From VXRD01 sp965232265 (GTDB lineage Bacteria; Latescibacterota; UBA2968): 64,000 bases of DNA. A model generated the notes under the pieces. That model saw only the letters and a program-made list of their open reading frames with translations, did no database searches and was not told the DNA's origin. Below are positions 32,827 through 41,840 of the stretch, one piece after another (the stretch's first letter is position 1; the number at the start of each line of letters is the position of its first letter). The position numbers and the translations under genes were made by a program. Where the stretch lies: NCBI GenBank assembly GCA_965232265.1, contig CBDDPH010000002.1, forward strand, positions 3,162,001 to 3,226,000. Reading direction: 5' to 3'.

Positions 32827-33837
32827 TCAAGTTTTTCCAGAGGGCTTATCTTGGCCCCCCAGCACTTTTCGCAACCCCTCTTGAACGCGGCGATTTTGAT
32901 TGATCTGACGCACGCCCGCTTGAAGCATAAACCGCGAAAGCCGATCCTTCTTGGCTCTCATCCAGCGGTTCAGCGGTGGATACGCATACATCAGAAAACC
33001 AGAACCACAGATCGCCAACGTCACATAGGCAACGATATCGGTGTAAATATAAGCATAGCTATAACCCGTAAAAATAGCCCCTGTGTGCAAATCCAGCATC
33101 ACAGACCGAAAATCATCAGATCGCACCATCACCAGAGAGGTAATAGCCATCAGAGCCAACAAAACCATGCCGACGAACCCGGCCCAATAGTGTATCTTGC
33201 GGTTGTACTTAAACACGGTATTGATAACCGTGCGGTCCTCCACCAGATGCTCAAAGCTCGACAACCGCTCCATCTGCGCTTCGAGCAACTCATTGCGGTG
33301 GGCCATCTCCTCGCGCCGCAGCATCATATCGACCAGCCCACCGATTTGCGCGGCCACCTCGTGCAGAAACTCCTCATCATCTTCTGTAAAATGCCCCGGA
33401 TCATCCGTCTTGTTGAGAAGCTGAATGACACCGATGACCTCTTTGCGCCTGTTGTGCAGCGGATAAGCCAAAATGGTATGCGTTTCATATCCCACCACCA
33501 CATCGGAAAAAAGGGGATCTTGTGAGGCATCTAAAACATTTCGTACATCGCCGCTGTTAAACACATGCCCTGCAATACCCCGATTGCTCGGAATCCGTAT
33601 CTGCGTGTCTTGTTCACTTCCCGAAACAATATGTGTATAAAGCTCATCCGTGAGTCGGCTGTGAAAAAAAATCAAACACCTATCAGCCTCCACATAAGTT
33701 GAAATTTCCCGCGCAATCCCATTGATCAACCGCTCCTGATTTGACGTGACATTCATTAACCGGCTGATTGTCAACAGCGATTCCAAACGCTCTATGCGAG
33801 CGGTGAGATCCTGGGAAAGTTCGCTATCTTGTGCCAT
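32827..33837 (-). CDS. GAF-domain membrane protein
   Basis: 336 aa from ATG 33837 (GAGG site). Residues 15-185 form a GAF sensor (SRLMNVTSNQERLINGIARE, LAYPLHNRRKEVIGVIQLLN), then a coiled coil (EEMAHRNELLEAQMERLSSF) and three or four TM segments in the C-terminal half (WAGFVGMVLLALMAITSLVM; DIVAYVTLAICGSGFLMYAY), ending in a basic tail. No kinase, cyclase or GGDEF output domain is present. It is probably a membrane signalling or redox subunit linked to the neighbouring cytochrome gene. Confidence 0.75.
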   Translation of the reverse strand: MAQDSELSQDLTARIERLESLLTISRLMNVTSNQERLINGIAREISTYVEADRCLIFFHSRLTDELYTHIVSGSEQDTQIRIPSNRGIAGHVFNSGDVRNVLDASQDPLFSDVVVGYETHTILAYPLHNRRKEVIGVIQLLNKTDDPGHFTEDDEEFLHEVAAQIGGLVDMMLRREEMAHRNELLEAQMERLSSFEHLVEDRTVINTVFKYNRKIHYWAGFVGMVLLALMAITSLVMVRSDDFRSVMLDLHTGAIFTGYSYAYIYTDIVAYVTLAICGSGFLMYAYPPLNRWMRAKKDRLSRFMLQAGVRQINQNRRVQEGLRKVLGGQDKPSGKT

Positions 33838-33928
33838 GCCATCAACCTCGAATATAATCGCCCTATTCAACGCTTCAATATACAAAACTCTTTGGCGAAA
33901 TACAAACCCCCTTCTCGCCTTTTAACGC

Positions 33929-34573
33929 TCACCGCACCAATTCTGCCGTACCCCACAAACTCGGATCATAAGACACGGGCAAAATCTCCTCTGCTGCCCA
34001 AACTTGTCGCCCTAAATTCTTATCGCGCAGCAAATAAGTAAAACCAATCCGATTGTTCTCGTCGGGATCAAACCCGGTCATTGCAGCAGCGGGAATATGC
34101 GCTTCCAGACAATACCCCGTTTTAAGCACTTTTGAAGCCACCTTTAGACGATTAGGGTCGCACAATCTCGGATGCGCTCTCGCCCGTCGCAACCGAAACT
34201 GTCTCCCCCCTGCTCGCGCCTTGCCCTTGCCCGGCCAAAAACAAAAATGATGACAATAGCGGCTTCCTCTGGATGCACTACGCACATCGCGCGTATCGAT
34301 CCACACCTGAAACCCGTCACCGTATAACGGACGGCGAACATCGGGCGCACGCCCCCCACCGCCTTTCACATCAACGGCAAAAAACAATCCGGTATCGCAC
34401 CAGGCCATATACACATCGGCAAAGGGATTTTTCCCCTCAACCCCGCTCAAATCAGGCACCATATAAGTCACATCCCAGTCATTGAGCACGCCATCAATCA
34501 CTGGGATACCTGCACGGAACACACAGGGAAAAGCCACTTGAAAAAACGCGCGTTTGGGAATACCGATATTCAT
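33929..34573 (-). CDS. CBM9/DOMON-like sugar-binding domain protein
   Basis: 214 aa. From ATG 34573 (GAGGAA site) the protein has no evident signal peptide. FRAGIPVIDGVLNDWDVTYM and VYMAWCDTGLFFAVDVKG, followed by GDGFQVWIDTRD, are the characteristic strands of carbohydrate-binding family 9-like domains. The basic segment 120-150 (GKARAGGRQFRLRRARAHPR) departs from the family. No catalytic domain is attached. Possibly a cytosolic binding or regulatory module. Confidence 0.6.
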   Translation of the reverse strand: MNIGIPKRAFFQVAFPCVFRAGIPVIDGVLNDWDVTYMVPDLSGVEGKNPFADVYMAWCDTGLFFAVDVKGGGGRAPDVRRPLYGDGFQVWIDTRDVRSASRGSRYCHHFCFWPGKGKARAGGRQFRLRRARAHPRLCDPNRLKVASKVLKTGYCLEAHIPAAAMTGFDPDENNRIGFTYLLRDKNLGRQVWAAEEILPVSYDPSLWGTAELVR

Positions 34574-35017
34574 TAGAATATTCCTCTCTACTTGTTTCAT
34601 TACATGCGAACCACCGCGAGAGCTACCCCGCAATTAGGATATACGATTGTGCAAACACATGTCAAGAACGAATTTTTTTAGCCATCTTATGGGATAATAT
34701 CTTTCACTTTTCTTCCCATTTATCGCTCAAAATTTACACTTTTTCGCCCTTTGATCCATCGTCGATTTAACAGGCAATCGCCAAATTCGGATTGTGAATC
34801 GAATAAAATACCACATATCCAGAGCATAATAAGGAATTTTCGCATCTATACGGGCTATTTATTGCCAATTTTCGCATCACCACATTTTCTGGCATAAAAT
34901 TTGCAAGTCCAATGGGGTGTGCCGATCCCTATGCTGCATAGATGGGCGACCTGCTTTTGACGCACAGATCGTGTTTTCAATTCTTTTTTTGTTATACTTT
35001 GAGAGGAGCTATGAAAG
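34574..35017. other. 444-bp AT-rich spacer
   Basis: No protein-like frame. It contains the leader region of both flanking genes; a possible -10 (GTTATACTT near 34991) lies upstream of the 35018 gene. Otherwise featureless. Confidence 0.5.
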
Positions 35018-35443
35018 ATGGCAAATCAGGCGGAAGAAGAGAGAGTATCTATTTGGAGCACTGGAGACGCGGAGAGAACATTATTTGTGGGCCTGGCCTT
35101 CGCGTTCTTTGTATTTGGATTGTCGTTTGCGCTGTGGTATATTGTCAAAGATAGCAGCGTGAATCAGGCCATTTTTGGCGGAATTAAAATCGTTGGCCCT
35201 GTGGGTCTTTCCGCCGTTACTTTAACCTTTTTTTTAATAGAAGGGTGGCATCTTATGATTGTTCCAGTAGCGAGATACCGCGAAAAATACCGGAAAAAAT
35301 ACCGCAAAGAGCGGTTTGAAGAAGGACGCAAAGAAGGACACCATGAAATTTTTTCAGCCATTCAAAAGACGTATCCAGATATTGACATAGAAATCATCCG
35401 TGCAGCAATAAAAGAAAAAAATGGCAAAAATAGCGATCCGTAA
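35018..35443 (+). CDS. Small membrane protein with basic coiled-coil tail, unknown function
   Basis: 141 aa. Two hydrophobic stretches, LFVGLAFAFFVFGLSFALWY (22-41) and a second at about 53-83 (VGLSAVTLTFFLIEGWHLMI), then a very basic region (REKYRKKYRKERFEEGRKEG) and a short acidic helix. AGGAG lies 12 bases before ATG 35018. No family recognised. It stands alone on the plus strand at the border of the minus-strand accessory block. Confidence 0.6.
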   Translation: MANQAEEERVSIWSTGDAERTLFVGLAFAFFVFGLSFALWYIVKDSSVNQAIFGGIKIVGPVGLSAVTLTFFLIEGWHLMIVPVARYREKYRKKYRKERFEEGRKEGHHEIFSAIQKTYPDIDIEIIRAAIKEKNGKNSDP

Positions 35444-35853
35444 TTGCGCCATCACGCCCCTACCTGTGCGATACACATAGACAGGCGCAACGCACGGGGA
35501 TACACACAGGCCTCCCCGCGACACACACCCTTCGTCAGCTCGCATTTCGACCATAGAAAATTTTCACCGCCTCAAGCAGTTGCACCGCGCAGCAATACAA
35601 GTATCCAGCCTTGCGGCATTTGAGCAAGGGTTGGATGCCTGACGCGATTTCCCATCATCAAATAGCCACAAAAAACGCGGGGGCGAAAAATCTTTCGCCC
35701 CGCCATGCGATACAAACAAAAAAATTCGCCCACAAAAAACCGCTCACTGGAGGTCGAGCGGTTTTTTAGGTTATGATACAGGGTCAAACAGGCTTGCCTG
35801 CGTGCAACGCGCAAGCAGGCTCTGAATATTCTGATCCAGACAGCATCTTAGGC
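35444..35853. other. 410-bp spacer with a terminator and repeat text
   Basis: No supported gene. It contains GGGGGCGAAAAATCTTTCGCCCC-type palindromic text near 35678-35702 (related to the GCGAAAGATTTTTCGGCC doublet at 58476-58536) and the hairpin at 35734-35767, followed by a GCTTGC/GCAAGC inverted repeat near 35790-35815. Confidence 0.5.
35734..35767. terminator. Rho-independent terminator
   Basis: 12-bp stem AAAAAACCGCTC / GAGCGGTTTTTT with a 10-base loop; works in either direction between genes 35018 (+) and 35854 (-). Confidence 0.85.
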
Positions 35854-37518
35854 TCAATTGCCCGCCCCACCCTCACCACCCAGATCCAGAGCAACTCGAA
35901 AACCTATTTGGCTGCTCCGGTAATTGAATGCATGACGGGCGGCTGAGCGCATGCCCCCGACATGATTTGGCAAGGGACCGAGAGCCCAACTACCACCGCG
36001 AATCATGCGGTTTGAGCAGTCTCCAGACCCCCAAGCAGATCCATCAGCTGGTGCGCCCACATAGTCGCGATTGTAACAATCCTCAACCCACTCCCACACG
36101 TTTCCACTAACATCATACAGCCCAAAATCATTTGATGGATATGACCCAACTTGCGTCGGAGAAAAAGTGCCGCCTCTCCAGAATTTCGCTTTGTCATGCG
36201 TGATTGTATCCCCAAAATGATAGGGTGTTGTCGTCCCTGCTCGTGCTACATACTCCCATTCCGATTCGCTCAACAACCGATACGGACGCCCCGTCTTATT
36301 TGCCAACCACCGCACGTAAGCTTGTATATCATTCCGACCTACGCACACCACTGGATAATTATCCGGTGAAGAAAAACCCGGATTCTCCCAGCCACGTCCG
36401 CTCCGATGTCGCCAAGATCCTTCATAAGTAAAACACTCATTTCTAATACCTCTCAAATCCGGTTCACTTGATGGATCGTACCCTGTCTCTGTCACAAACT
36501 GGGCAAACTGACGGTGTGTCACCTCATAAATCCCAACTGCCAACGGATAGTTTATCTCTACCCGATGCGGGGGGCCTTCAGGAAGAGCATCATGATTATA
36601 AAGAACCGCCTCCGTTGGAGGTGCCCCCATGATGAACGAACCCGTTGGCACTTCCACCATTACAGGGCACTCGTCACAGTCCTGAAATTGAACGCCAATA
36701 CCACCACTACCGCCACCGCCACTACCACCGCCATCTTCGCCTTCGCTGCCAAACACATTCACAAAAGCCAAAAAGTCCGCAATGCCAACACGACCATCAG
36801 CGTCAAAATCCATTCGCACATCATAGCCCACATCTGAGGACGACTTGCCGAACACCTCCACAAAGGCCAAAAAGTCCGCAATGCCAACACGACCATCAGC
36901 ATCAAAATCACCCGGATTGCCGCTTACAGTTGTATTAAACGAGATCGTACTCAGCATCGCCATCGCCTCTGGCGCAATCTCATCACTCAACGACGAACTT
37001 TCGAGAAGCATCACCTTCTTAATCCCAAGGTGAAATTCCCGATCCCTCACATCCAACACAGTAGAAAACTCAGCGCGTCCAATAAAACCAGACTGCGGCA
37101 GGGTGACAGGCGCAAGCGCTACAAAATTTACCCCCGTCGGATCTGGAATATCAAACAGAAACGCGCTGTTCTCAACCTTGTCGAGCCTCAACTCTTCAGC
37201 CTTAAAATCAAATTCGATATTCATAGCGCGCAACGACGTGGTCACACCCTTGGCGAAAACCTCAACGGCAATTTTTGTACCCTGTCCGGCAACAACGCCC
37301 GAACGAACGCCATCATCTGTCTGATTGCCCACCCCGCCATTGGCAATCAAATCAATTGTCACCGTCGCCTGTGCATTGGAACCTGCAGAGGCTTGACCTA
37401 AAAATGCCAGAAACGCCGGGATGTACACCAAGGCACTCAATACGATACACGGTGCGATACGCTTAAAAATAGACACAGTAAAAACCTCTTGATGGAATAA
37501 CTTATGGAACATGCTCAT
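35854..37518 (-). CDS. Exported FGE/C-type-lectin-fold protein with cohesin-like and dockerin-like domains (copy A)
   Basis: 554 aa. A signal peptide ends near QASAG. Then a cohesin-like beta domain (TKIAVEVFAKG, FIGRAEFSTVLDV), two Ca loops (DFDADGRVGIADFLAF twice), a glycine linker, and an FGE/SUMF1 domain (VPTGSFIMGAPP, LLSESEWEYVARAGT, GNVWEWVEDCY, RMIRGGSWALG, GFRV). FGE folds of this kind often serve as C-type-lectin display scaffolds in DGR targets. The N-terminal 180 codons are about 95% identical in DNA to copy B. ATG 37518 has AAAGGAG; GTG 37476 matches copy B's start. Its 3' end lacks a clear NNC pattern. Confidence 0.85.
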   Translation of the reverse strand: MSMFHKLFHQEVFTVSIFKRIAPCIVLSALVYIPAFLAFLGQASAGSNAQATVTIDLIANGGVGNQTDDGVRSGVVAGQGTKIAVEVFAKGVTTSLRAMNIEFDFKAEELRLDKVENSAFLFDIPDPTGVNFVALAPVTLPQSGFIGRAEFSTVLDVRDREFHLGIKKVMLLESSSLSDEIAPEAMAMLSTISFNTTVSGNPGDFDADGRVGIADFLAFVEVFGKSSSDVGYDVRMDFDADGRVGIADFLAFVNVFGSEGEDGGGSGGGGSGGIGVQFQDCDECPVMVEVPTGSFIMGAPPTEAVLYNHDALPEGPPHRVEINYPLAVGIYEVTHRQFAQFVTETGYDPSSEPDLRGIRNECFTYEGSWRHRSGRGWENPGFSSPDNYPVVCVGRNDIQAYVRWLANKTGRPYRLLSESEWEYVARAGTTTPYHFGDTITHDKAKFWRGGTFSPTQVGSYPSNDFGLYDVSGNVWEWVEDCYNRDYVGAPADGSAWGSGDCSNRMIRGGSWALGPLPNHVGGMRSAARHAFNYRSSQIGFRVALDLGGEGGAGN

Positions 37519-37577
37519 TGTTTCTCCTTTCTCGGTTGCAGCAACAAACGCAGAATACAGAGATTCAGTGGGCAGAA

Positions 37578-37901
37578 CTATCTCTGACCACACCCAAAAA
37601 ACGGGCGAAAAATCGGTTCGCATACCGCGCAAAAAGTGTGATGCACCACCCGATCTCGAAAGGGCGCAGCCGAGACGATGCGGTGCTTGGGATCAAATAT
37701 TTCGATCTCGGTATATCGCCCCGGACGGTATTGATTCGTTTTGAGTTCTCGCTCTAAGCGCAAGACCTCTTTTTCCAAATTGGCGAGAAATGCCGCCACA
37801 CCCGGTTTGCCCCGCTTACCCTTTGCTGCACGCTGGCTGGCTGCCAGCAAGGTGGAAAACGAGGTAATACCGTCAAACAGATCGTGTGCTTTCGTGGGCA
37901 T
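37578..37901 (-). pseudogene. Truncated DGR-type reverse transcriptase (N-terminal fragment)
   Basis: 107 codons that align with the start of DGR reverse transcriptases: ITSFSTLLAASQRAAKGKRG, then ELKTNQYRPGRYTEIEIFDP, then KHRIVSAAPFRDRVVHHTF. Homology stops after EPIFRPFF and a stop follows. The palm domain with YxDD is absent and cannot be found in any frame before copy A begins. The RT start (ATG 37901, GGAGAAAGG site) overlaps the end of avd by 29 bases as in intact DGR cassettes. It cannot have polymerase activity. Confidence 0.82.
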
Positions 37902-38256
37902 GATGTGCCTTTCTCCAAGCTCCTACGCGACGCCCCACTTCATCTATTGTGCGAGCGGCGTGTTCATAGCGACGAGAGTTGAGATAGTGCAATTCCCAGG
38001 CGAGGCGCAAGAGGAAGCGCAGTTTTTCAAGCCCCAAATTTGCGCGGGAGAGATGTTGACGACGCTGCCGGGTATAGGTGGCTTCAATAAGGGATTCTAA
38101 TACGTTGAGGGCAGTATTTTGTATGCGGTCGCCCAACAGGAATTTCTGACTGCGTGGAAATCGCTCCAGCGTGGGGACCAGCCATACGATGAACTGATAA
38201 TGCGCCTCTAATGCCGGTCCAGTTTGACGCGCAAAGTCACGGTGTGATTTATTCAA
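37873..38256 (-). CDS. Avd-like four-helix-bundle DGR accessory protein
   Basis: 127 aa. VWLVPTLERFPRSQKFLLGD, LRLAWELHYLNSRRYEHAAR and TIDEVGRRVGAWRKA match the bAvd family, the basic helical pentamer that partners DGR reverse transcriptase and template RNA in mutagenic retrohoming. The only in-frame start is TTG 38256 with GAGG ten bases upstream; the conserved part begins about residue 18. It lies between FGE copy B and the RT fragment, the canonical target-avd-RT order. Reading frame intact although its RT is broken. Confidence 0.82.
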   Translation of the reverse strand: MNKSHRDFARQTGPALEAHYQFIVWLVPTLERFPRSQKFLLGDRIQNTALNVLESLIEATYTRQRRQHLSRANLGLEKLRFLLRLAWELHYLNSRRYEHAARTIDEVGRRVGAWRKAHHAHESTRSV

Positions 38257-38426
38257 GAACCATACGCCTCGCTACGTTATGATGCAACGTGATTAACCGA
38301 TCATTTTATCAAAAAAATTTCGACCGCTTCGCGGAAAACAAACCCCTCGAAATATGCCTTTGCCAAATCCAATCCAATGAACCCTCCCACCTCCACACAA
38401 GAGGTAAAGAGGTAAGGAGGCAAGAC

Positions 38427-39983
38427 TTAAAATCGCCGGACAACTCGAAAACCGACGTTGTTGATCCGGTTTTCGGCGGAGTACCAGTAGCGAAGCGCAG
38501 AGCGGAGGCTCCACGGAAGGTTGAACCACGAACCACCACGCAATACGCGCCTATTGCAATCCCCAGATGTCCACGCGCTTCCGTCTGAAGGCGCACCCAC
38601 ATAGCTACCGTTCCAACAATCCTGAACCCACTCCCACACATTGCCGTGCATATCGTGAACACCCCAAGCGTTGGCACTAAAACTACCCACTGCCACTGTC
38701 TGGCCTCTATAAACACCTTGCCGACCTGACCCATACGTGTAATTACCATTGTAGTTTGCTTGATCCGTCGATATAGTGCTACCAAAATGAAATGGTGTCG
38801 TCGTACCTGCTCGCGCCACATACTCCCATTCAGACTCACTCAGCAAACCATAGTTATGACCCGTCTTTTGAGATAACCAGCGCACATAAGACTGTGCATC
38901 AGTCCAACCCACATTGATCACAGGACGATTGCCACGACCCCAGCCATTGTCATCCGCACGATAACCATTGCAGCCGCCGTCATCCACACACGCCTCCCAC
39001 TCGGCAAAGGTCACCTCATACACACCGACCGCCAGAGGATAATCTATAGATACGCGATGCTGAGGCCCCTCATCATCATAACGACCCGACTCGCCCGGTG
39101 GCGATCCCATCAGAAACGAACCCGTTGGCACTCTCACCATCCAAGGGCACTCCGCACAGTCGTCCTGAAACGGCACGCCCACAGGGGGAAGGGGTGGTCG
39201 GGGTGGAGGCTGAGTAGGAGGGCCTCCAAATCCGTTGGCAAAGATCAAAAAATCTGACGCCCCCACCTGTCCATCGCCATCCAGATCGTACTTTGCCTCG
39301 TACTTCCCATCGCCCTGAATGGTCCCAAACACAGCGGCAAACAACGAGAAATCTTCATCCCCAACCCTGCCATTCCCATCAAAATCCTCATCCACTGCGG
39401 TTGGGGCATCAAAATCACCCGGATTGCTTACAGTTTTATTAAACGAGATCGTACTCAGCATCGCCATCGCCTCGGGCACAATCGCATCACTCGACGACAA
39501 ACTTTCTTCGATAAGCAGCACCTTCTTAATCCCAAGGTGAAATTCCCGACCCGTCACATCCAACACAGTAGAAAACTCAGCGCGTCCAATAAAACCAGAC
39601 TGCGGCAGGGTGACAGGCGCAGTCGCTGCAAAATTTACCCCTGTCGGCTCTGGAATAGCAAACTGAAACGCGCTGTTCTCAACCTTGTCGAGCCTCAACT
39701 CTTCAGCCTTAAAATCAAATTCGACATTCATAGCGGCCAACGACGTGGTCACACCCTTGGCGAAAACCTCAACGGCAATTTTTGTGCCTTGTCCGGCAAC
39801 AACGCCCGAACGAATGCCATCATCTGTCTGATTGCCCACCCCGCCATTGGCAATCAAATCAATTGTCACTGTCGCCTGTGCATTGGGACCTGCAGAGGCT
39901 TGACCTAAAAATGCCAGAAACACCGGGATACACACCAGGGACCCCAACACGATACACGGTGCGATACGCTTAAAAATAGACAT
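38427..39983 (-). CDS. Exported FGE/C-type-lectin-fold DGR target candidate (copy B)
   Basis: 518 aa from ATG 39983 (AGGAG site; a longer frame to 40070 is unsupported). Signal peptide, cohesin-like domain (about 35-170), two Ca loops (DFDGNGRVGDEDFSLF, DLDGDGQVGASDFLIF), proline linker, FGE domain (VPTGSFLMGSPPGESGR, GLLSESEWEYVARAGT, HDMHGNVWEWVQDCW) and a C-terminal block RVLRGGSWFNLPWSLRSALR, then YWYSAENRINNVGFRVV. That block has the aromatic/NNY variability of a DGR variable region. Upstream neighbour of avd. Probably a cell-surface ligand-binding protein. Confidence 0.85.
   Translation of the reverse strand: MSIFKRIAPCIVLGSLVCIPVFLAFLGQASAGPNAQATVTIDLIANGGVGNQTDDGIRSGVVAGQGTKIAVEVFAKGVTTSLAAMNVEFDFKAEELRLDKVENSAFQFAIPEPTGVNFAATAPVTLPQSGFIGRAEFSTVLDVTGREFHLGIKKVLLIEESLSSSDAIVPEAMAMLSTISFNKTVSNPGDFDAPTAVDEDFDGNGRVGDEDFSLFAAVFGTIQGDGKYEAKYDLDGDGQVGASDFLIFANGFGGPPTQPPPRPPLPPVGVPFQDDCAECPWMVRVPTGSFLMGSPPGESGRYDDEGPQHRVSIDYPLAVGVYEVTFAEWEACVDDGGCNGYRADDNGWGRGNRPVINVGWTDAQSYVRWLSQKTGHNYGLLSESEWEYVARAGTTTPFHFGSTISTDQANYNGNYTYGSGRQGVYRGQTVAVGSFSANAWGVHDMHGNVWEWVQDCWNGSYVGAPSDGSAWTSGDCNRRVLRGGSWFNLPWSLRSALRYWYSAENRINNVGFRVVRRF
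38451..38540 (-). other. DGR variable-region (VR) candidate in copy B
   Basis: Codons after CGT-GGT-GGT-TCG-TGG are TTC AAC CTT .. TGG AGC .. CTT CGC TAC TGG TAC TCC .. AAC CGG, then ATC AAC AAC GTC. They are explained by adenine substitutions in a template made of AAC/AAT/AGG/ACC codons. The invariant GFRVV follows. No template repeat was found in the window. Confidence 0.6.
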
Positions 39984-40159
39984 AGTAAAATCTCCTGACA
40001 TCAAATAGACACAGAAAAGGACAAAGGGGATCATAAGGCAAAGCTGGCTCAGCACACCGATATACCACAACTGCGATAACCATGGCTTCCGTTTGTTTTT
40101 TTAACTCACTTCGCACACTTTTGCGTGGATTCAGGTAAGAAACTTATTTGAAAGAACAC

Positions 40160-41812
40160 TCATTCTATATATTTCGGATACGTCGTCACCCAGAACCCAT
40201 CGGTAGCCAATCCACCAGATTCTTTTGCCCGATCAATCTCCGCCATCAATGCGTCAAATAGAGCGTGCGTTGAGGAAAATGTCTGATCACAGCTCAACTG
40301 ATCCAGAAGGGCAAAGTGCTCGCGAAACGCCAGAACGCGCACCAGCTCAGTGCCAAATGGCGGATATACACGACCAATATCCAAAGTGATTTCGCGATGG
40401 GCGATCAGGGCACGCCTTTCGGAGGGTTTACAGGGGTAGAGAATATTGATCGTGCCATGGGGGTCCACATTCAAAAGCAGGATATAGGCTGCCTTTTCTG
40501 ACCGAATGCGGAATCCAATTTTGTCGCCTTCCACCAGAAAATCAGAAGGCCCGGCAGGCTCGACAAACACGTTGTATGTCCGCCTTGGCAAGCGCAAAAC
40601 CGCCAGTTTTTTGATACGCGCCTGGTTCTGGATGTGCCTCAGCAATACATTTGGACTGTGATACAAATCGAGGACCTCACCATTGGCCAGATAGAGCTTA
40701 TAGACACCGTCATGCCATCCCACCCTCAAATCGCAATGATCTTCGGACACCACGACACCATCCAATGTAGCAATCTGATCCCGCAGTTCGACGAGATTGT
40801 GTTGCAGGCTCACCCGAAGCGGTTGATCGGCCTGCATAAGCTGAGGAATACCTGGATTGGATGCCGTTCCCAGTACTGGCTGATCCAATGAAGCGGTTTT
40901 TGAATGGCGCAACTGCGGCGTATGCCGATGGCGAGATGAAACCCATTGCTTGACATAACCGTACAATTCGCGGGTCGTGATTTGTTGGTCGCCATTGGTG
41001 TTGGCCTCTCCAGAAAGGCCCCGCAACAACGCATCGGTCAATGCCCCATGTGGCCGGCCATCCAGGGTCTCTCCAGGATTGAGAATATCCAAAGCTACTT
41101 CACGCATGGAACTCGCCGAGATATACACCACATTTTGATACGGATAGGCGGTGTCGCCATGGACTTCGGGCGCGTAGTTGCCCGGTTGTGTCAAATCTAT
41201 TAGATTGTCAAACACATTTTCCGACCTGGGAACACCTCGAGGCGCGAGTGCCCCCATAGACCGCGCACGTATCGACCGCACGCTTTCACCCGAATAACAT
41301 GCATCAAACACCGCCAGCACCTGCCGTCCCTGGTCCAATTTCTTAAAACGAGGTCTTAAATCGCGCGTTCCAATAATCAACTGCGCCATTGTCTGATCAA
41401 CCGGTTGCCCCAATTTTAAGTCTGCCGGAATCAATGCCCCTGTATGGGGTGTCAAATCGCCTTGCCGAAGTGCTCTGTTTTCTGGATCATACCAACTTGT
41501 ACCGTGCCCACTGAAATACACAAAAATAAAATCTCCAGACGAAGTCCGTTCAGAGATTTTATCCAGTGCGTTCAAAATCGCGTCGCGTCCAGCCTCGCGA
41601 TCAACCAATGTGGTAATTTTTCCCTCGTCGAAGCCCCACTTCTCTACCAACAGGTCCTTCAGCACCTCAACATCGTGCGGCGGGCCTTGCAGGTCTCCCA
41701 CATCGTAAGTGTAATTTCCCACCCCAACCAACAAAGCGTATTTCTCGGCGTGCGCCAAACCTGTGAAGCAGAGCAAAATGCCCAAACACAGCGTCAGATT
41801 GCGAACAGGCAT
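40160..41812 (-). CDS. Exported caspase-like (peptidase C14) protein with DUF4384-type C-terminus
   Basis: 550 aa from ATG 41812 (GGAGG five bases upstream). Signal peptide PVRNLTLCLGILLCFTGLAHA. Caspase p20-like domain: ALLVGVGNYTYDVGDLQGPP, catalytic His in FVYFSGHGTSW, catalytic Cys in VLAVFDACYSGES, and YISASS. The C-terminal 150 residues contain DKIGFRIRSEKAAYILLLNV, then DPHGTINILYPCKP, the DUF4384 pattern. Orthocaspases normally cut after Arg/Lys; this one would act in the periplasm or outside. It is 28 bp downstream of the OmpA-like gene. Confidence 0.85.
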   Translation of the reverse strand: MPVRNLTLCLGILLCFTGLAHAEKYALLVGVGNYTYDVGDLQGPPHDVEVLKDLLVEKWGFDEGKITTLVDREAGRDAILNALDKISERTSSGDFIFVYFSGHGTSWYDPENRALRQGDLTPHTGALIPADLKLGQPVDQTMAQLIIGTRDLRPRFKKLDQGRQVLAVFDACYSGESVRSIRARSMGALAPRGVPRSENVFDNLIDLTQPGNYAPEVHGDTAYPYQNVVYISASSMREVALDILNPGETLDGRPHGALTDALLRGLSGEANTNGDQQITTRELYGYVKQWVSSRHRHTPQLRHSKTASLDQPVLGTASNPGIPQLMQADQPLRVSLQHNLVELRDQIATLDGVVVSEDHCDLRVGWHDGVYKLYLANGEVLDLYHSPNVLLRHIQNQARIKKLAVLRLPRRTYNVFVEPAGPSDFLVEGDKIGFRIRSEKAAYILLLNVDPHGTINILYPCKPSERRALIAHREITLDIGRVYPPFGTELVRVLAFREHFALLDQLSCDQTFSSTHALFDALMAEIDRAKESGGLATDGFWVTTYPKYIE

Positions 41813-41840
41813 CGCCACCTCCATCTTCAAATCCACCAAT

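Noticed and set aside
37476..37518. GTG 37476 as the start of FGE copy A
   Set aside because: It is homologous to copy B's start, but ATG 37518 has the stronger ribosome site; kept as an alternative only.
38257..38426. Template repeat (TR) in the gap between copy B and avd
   Set aside because: No stretch matching the VR with adenines at the variable sites was found in this or any other spacer of the window.
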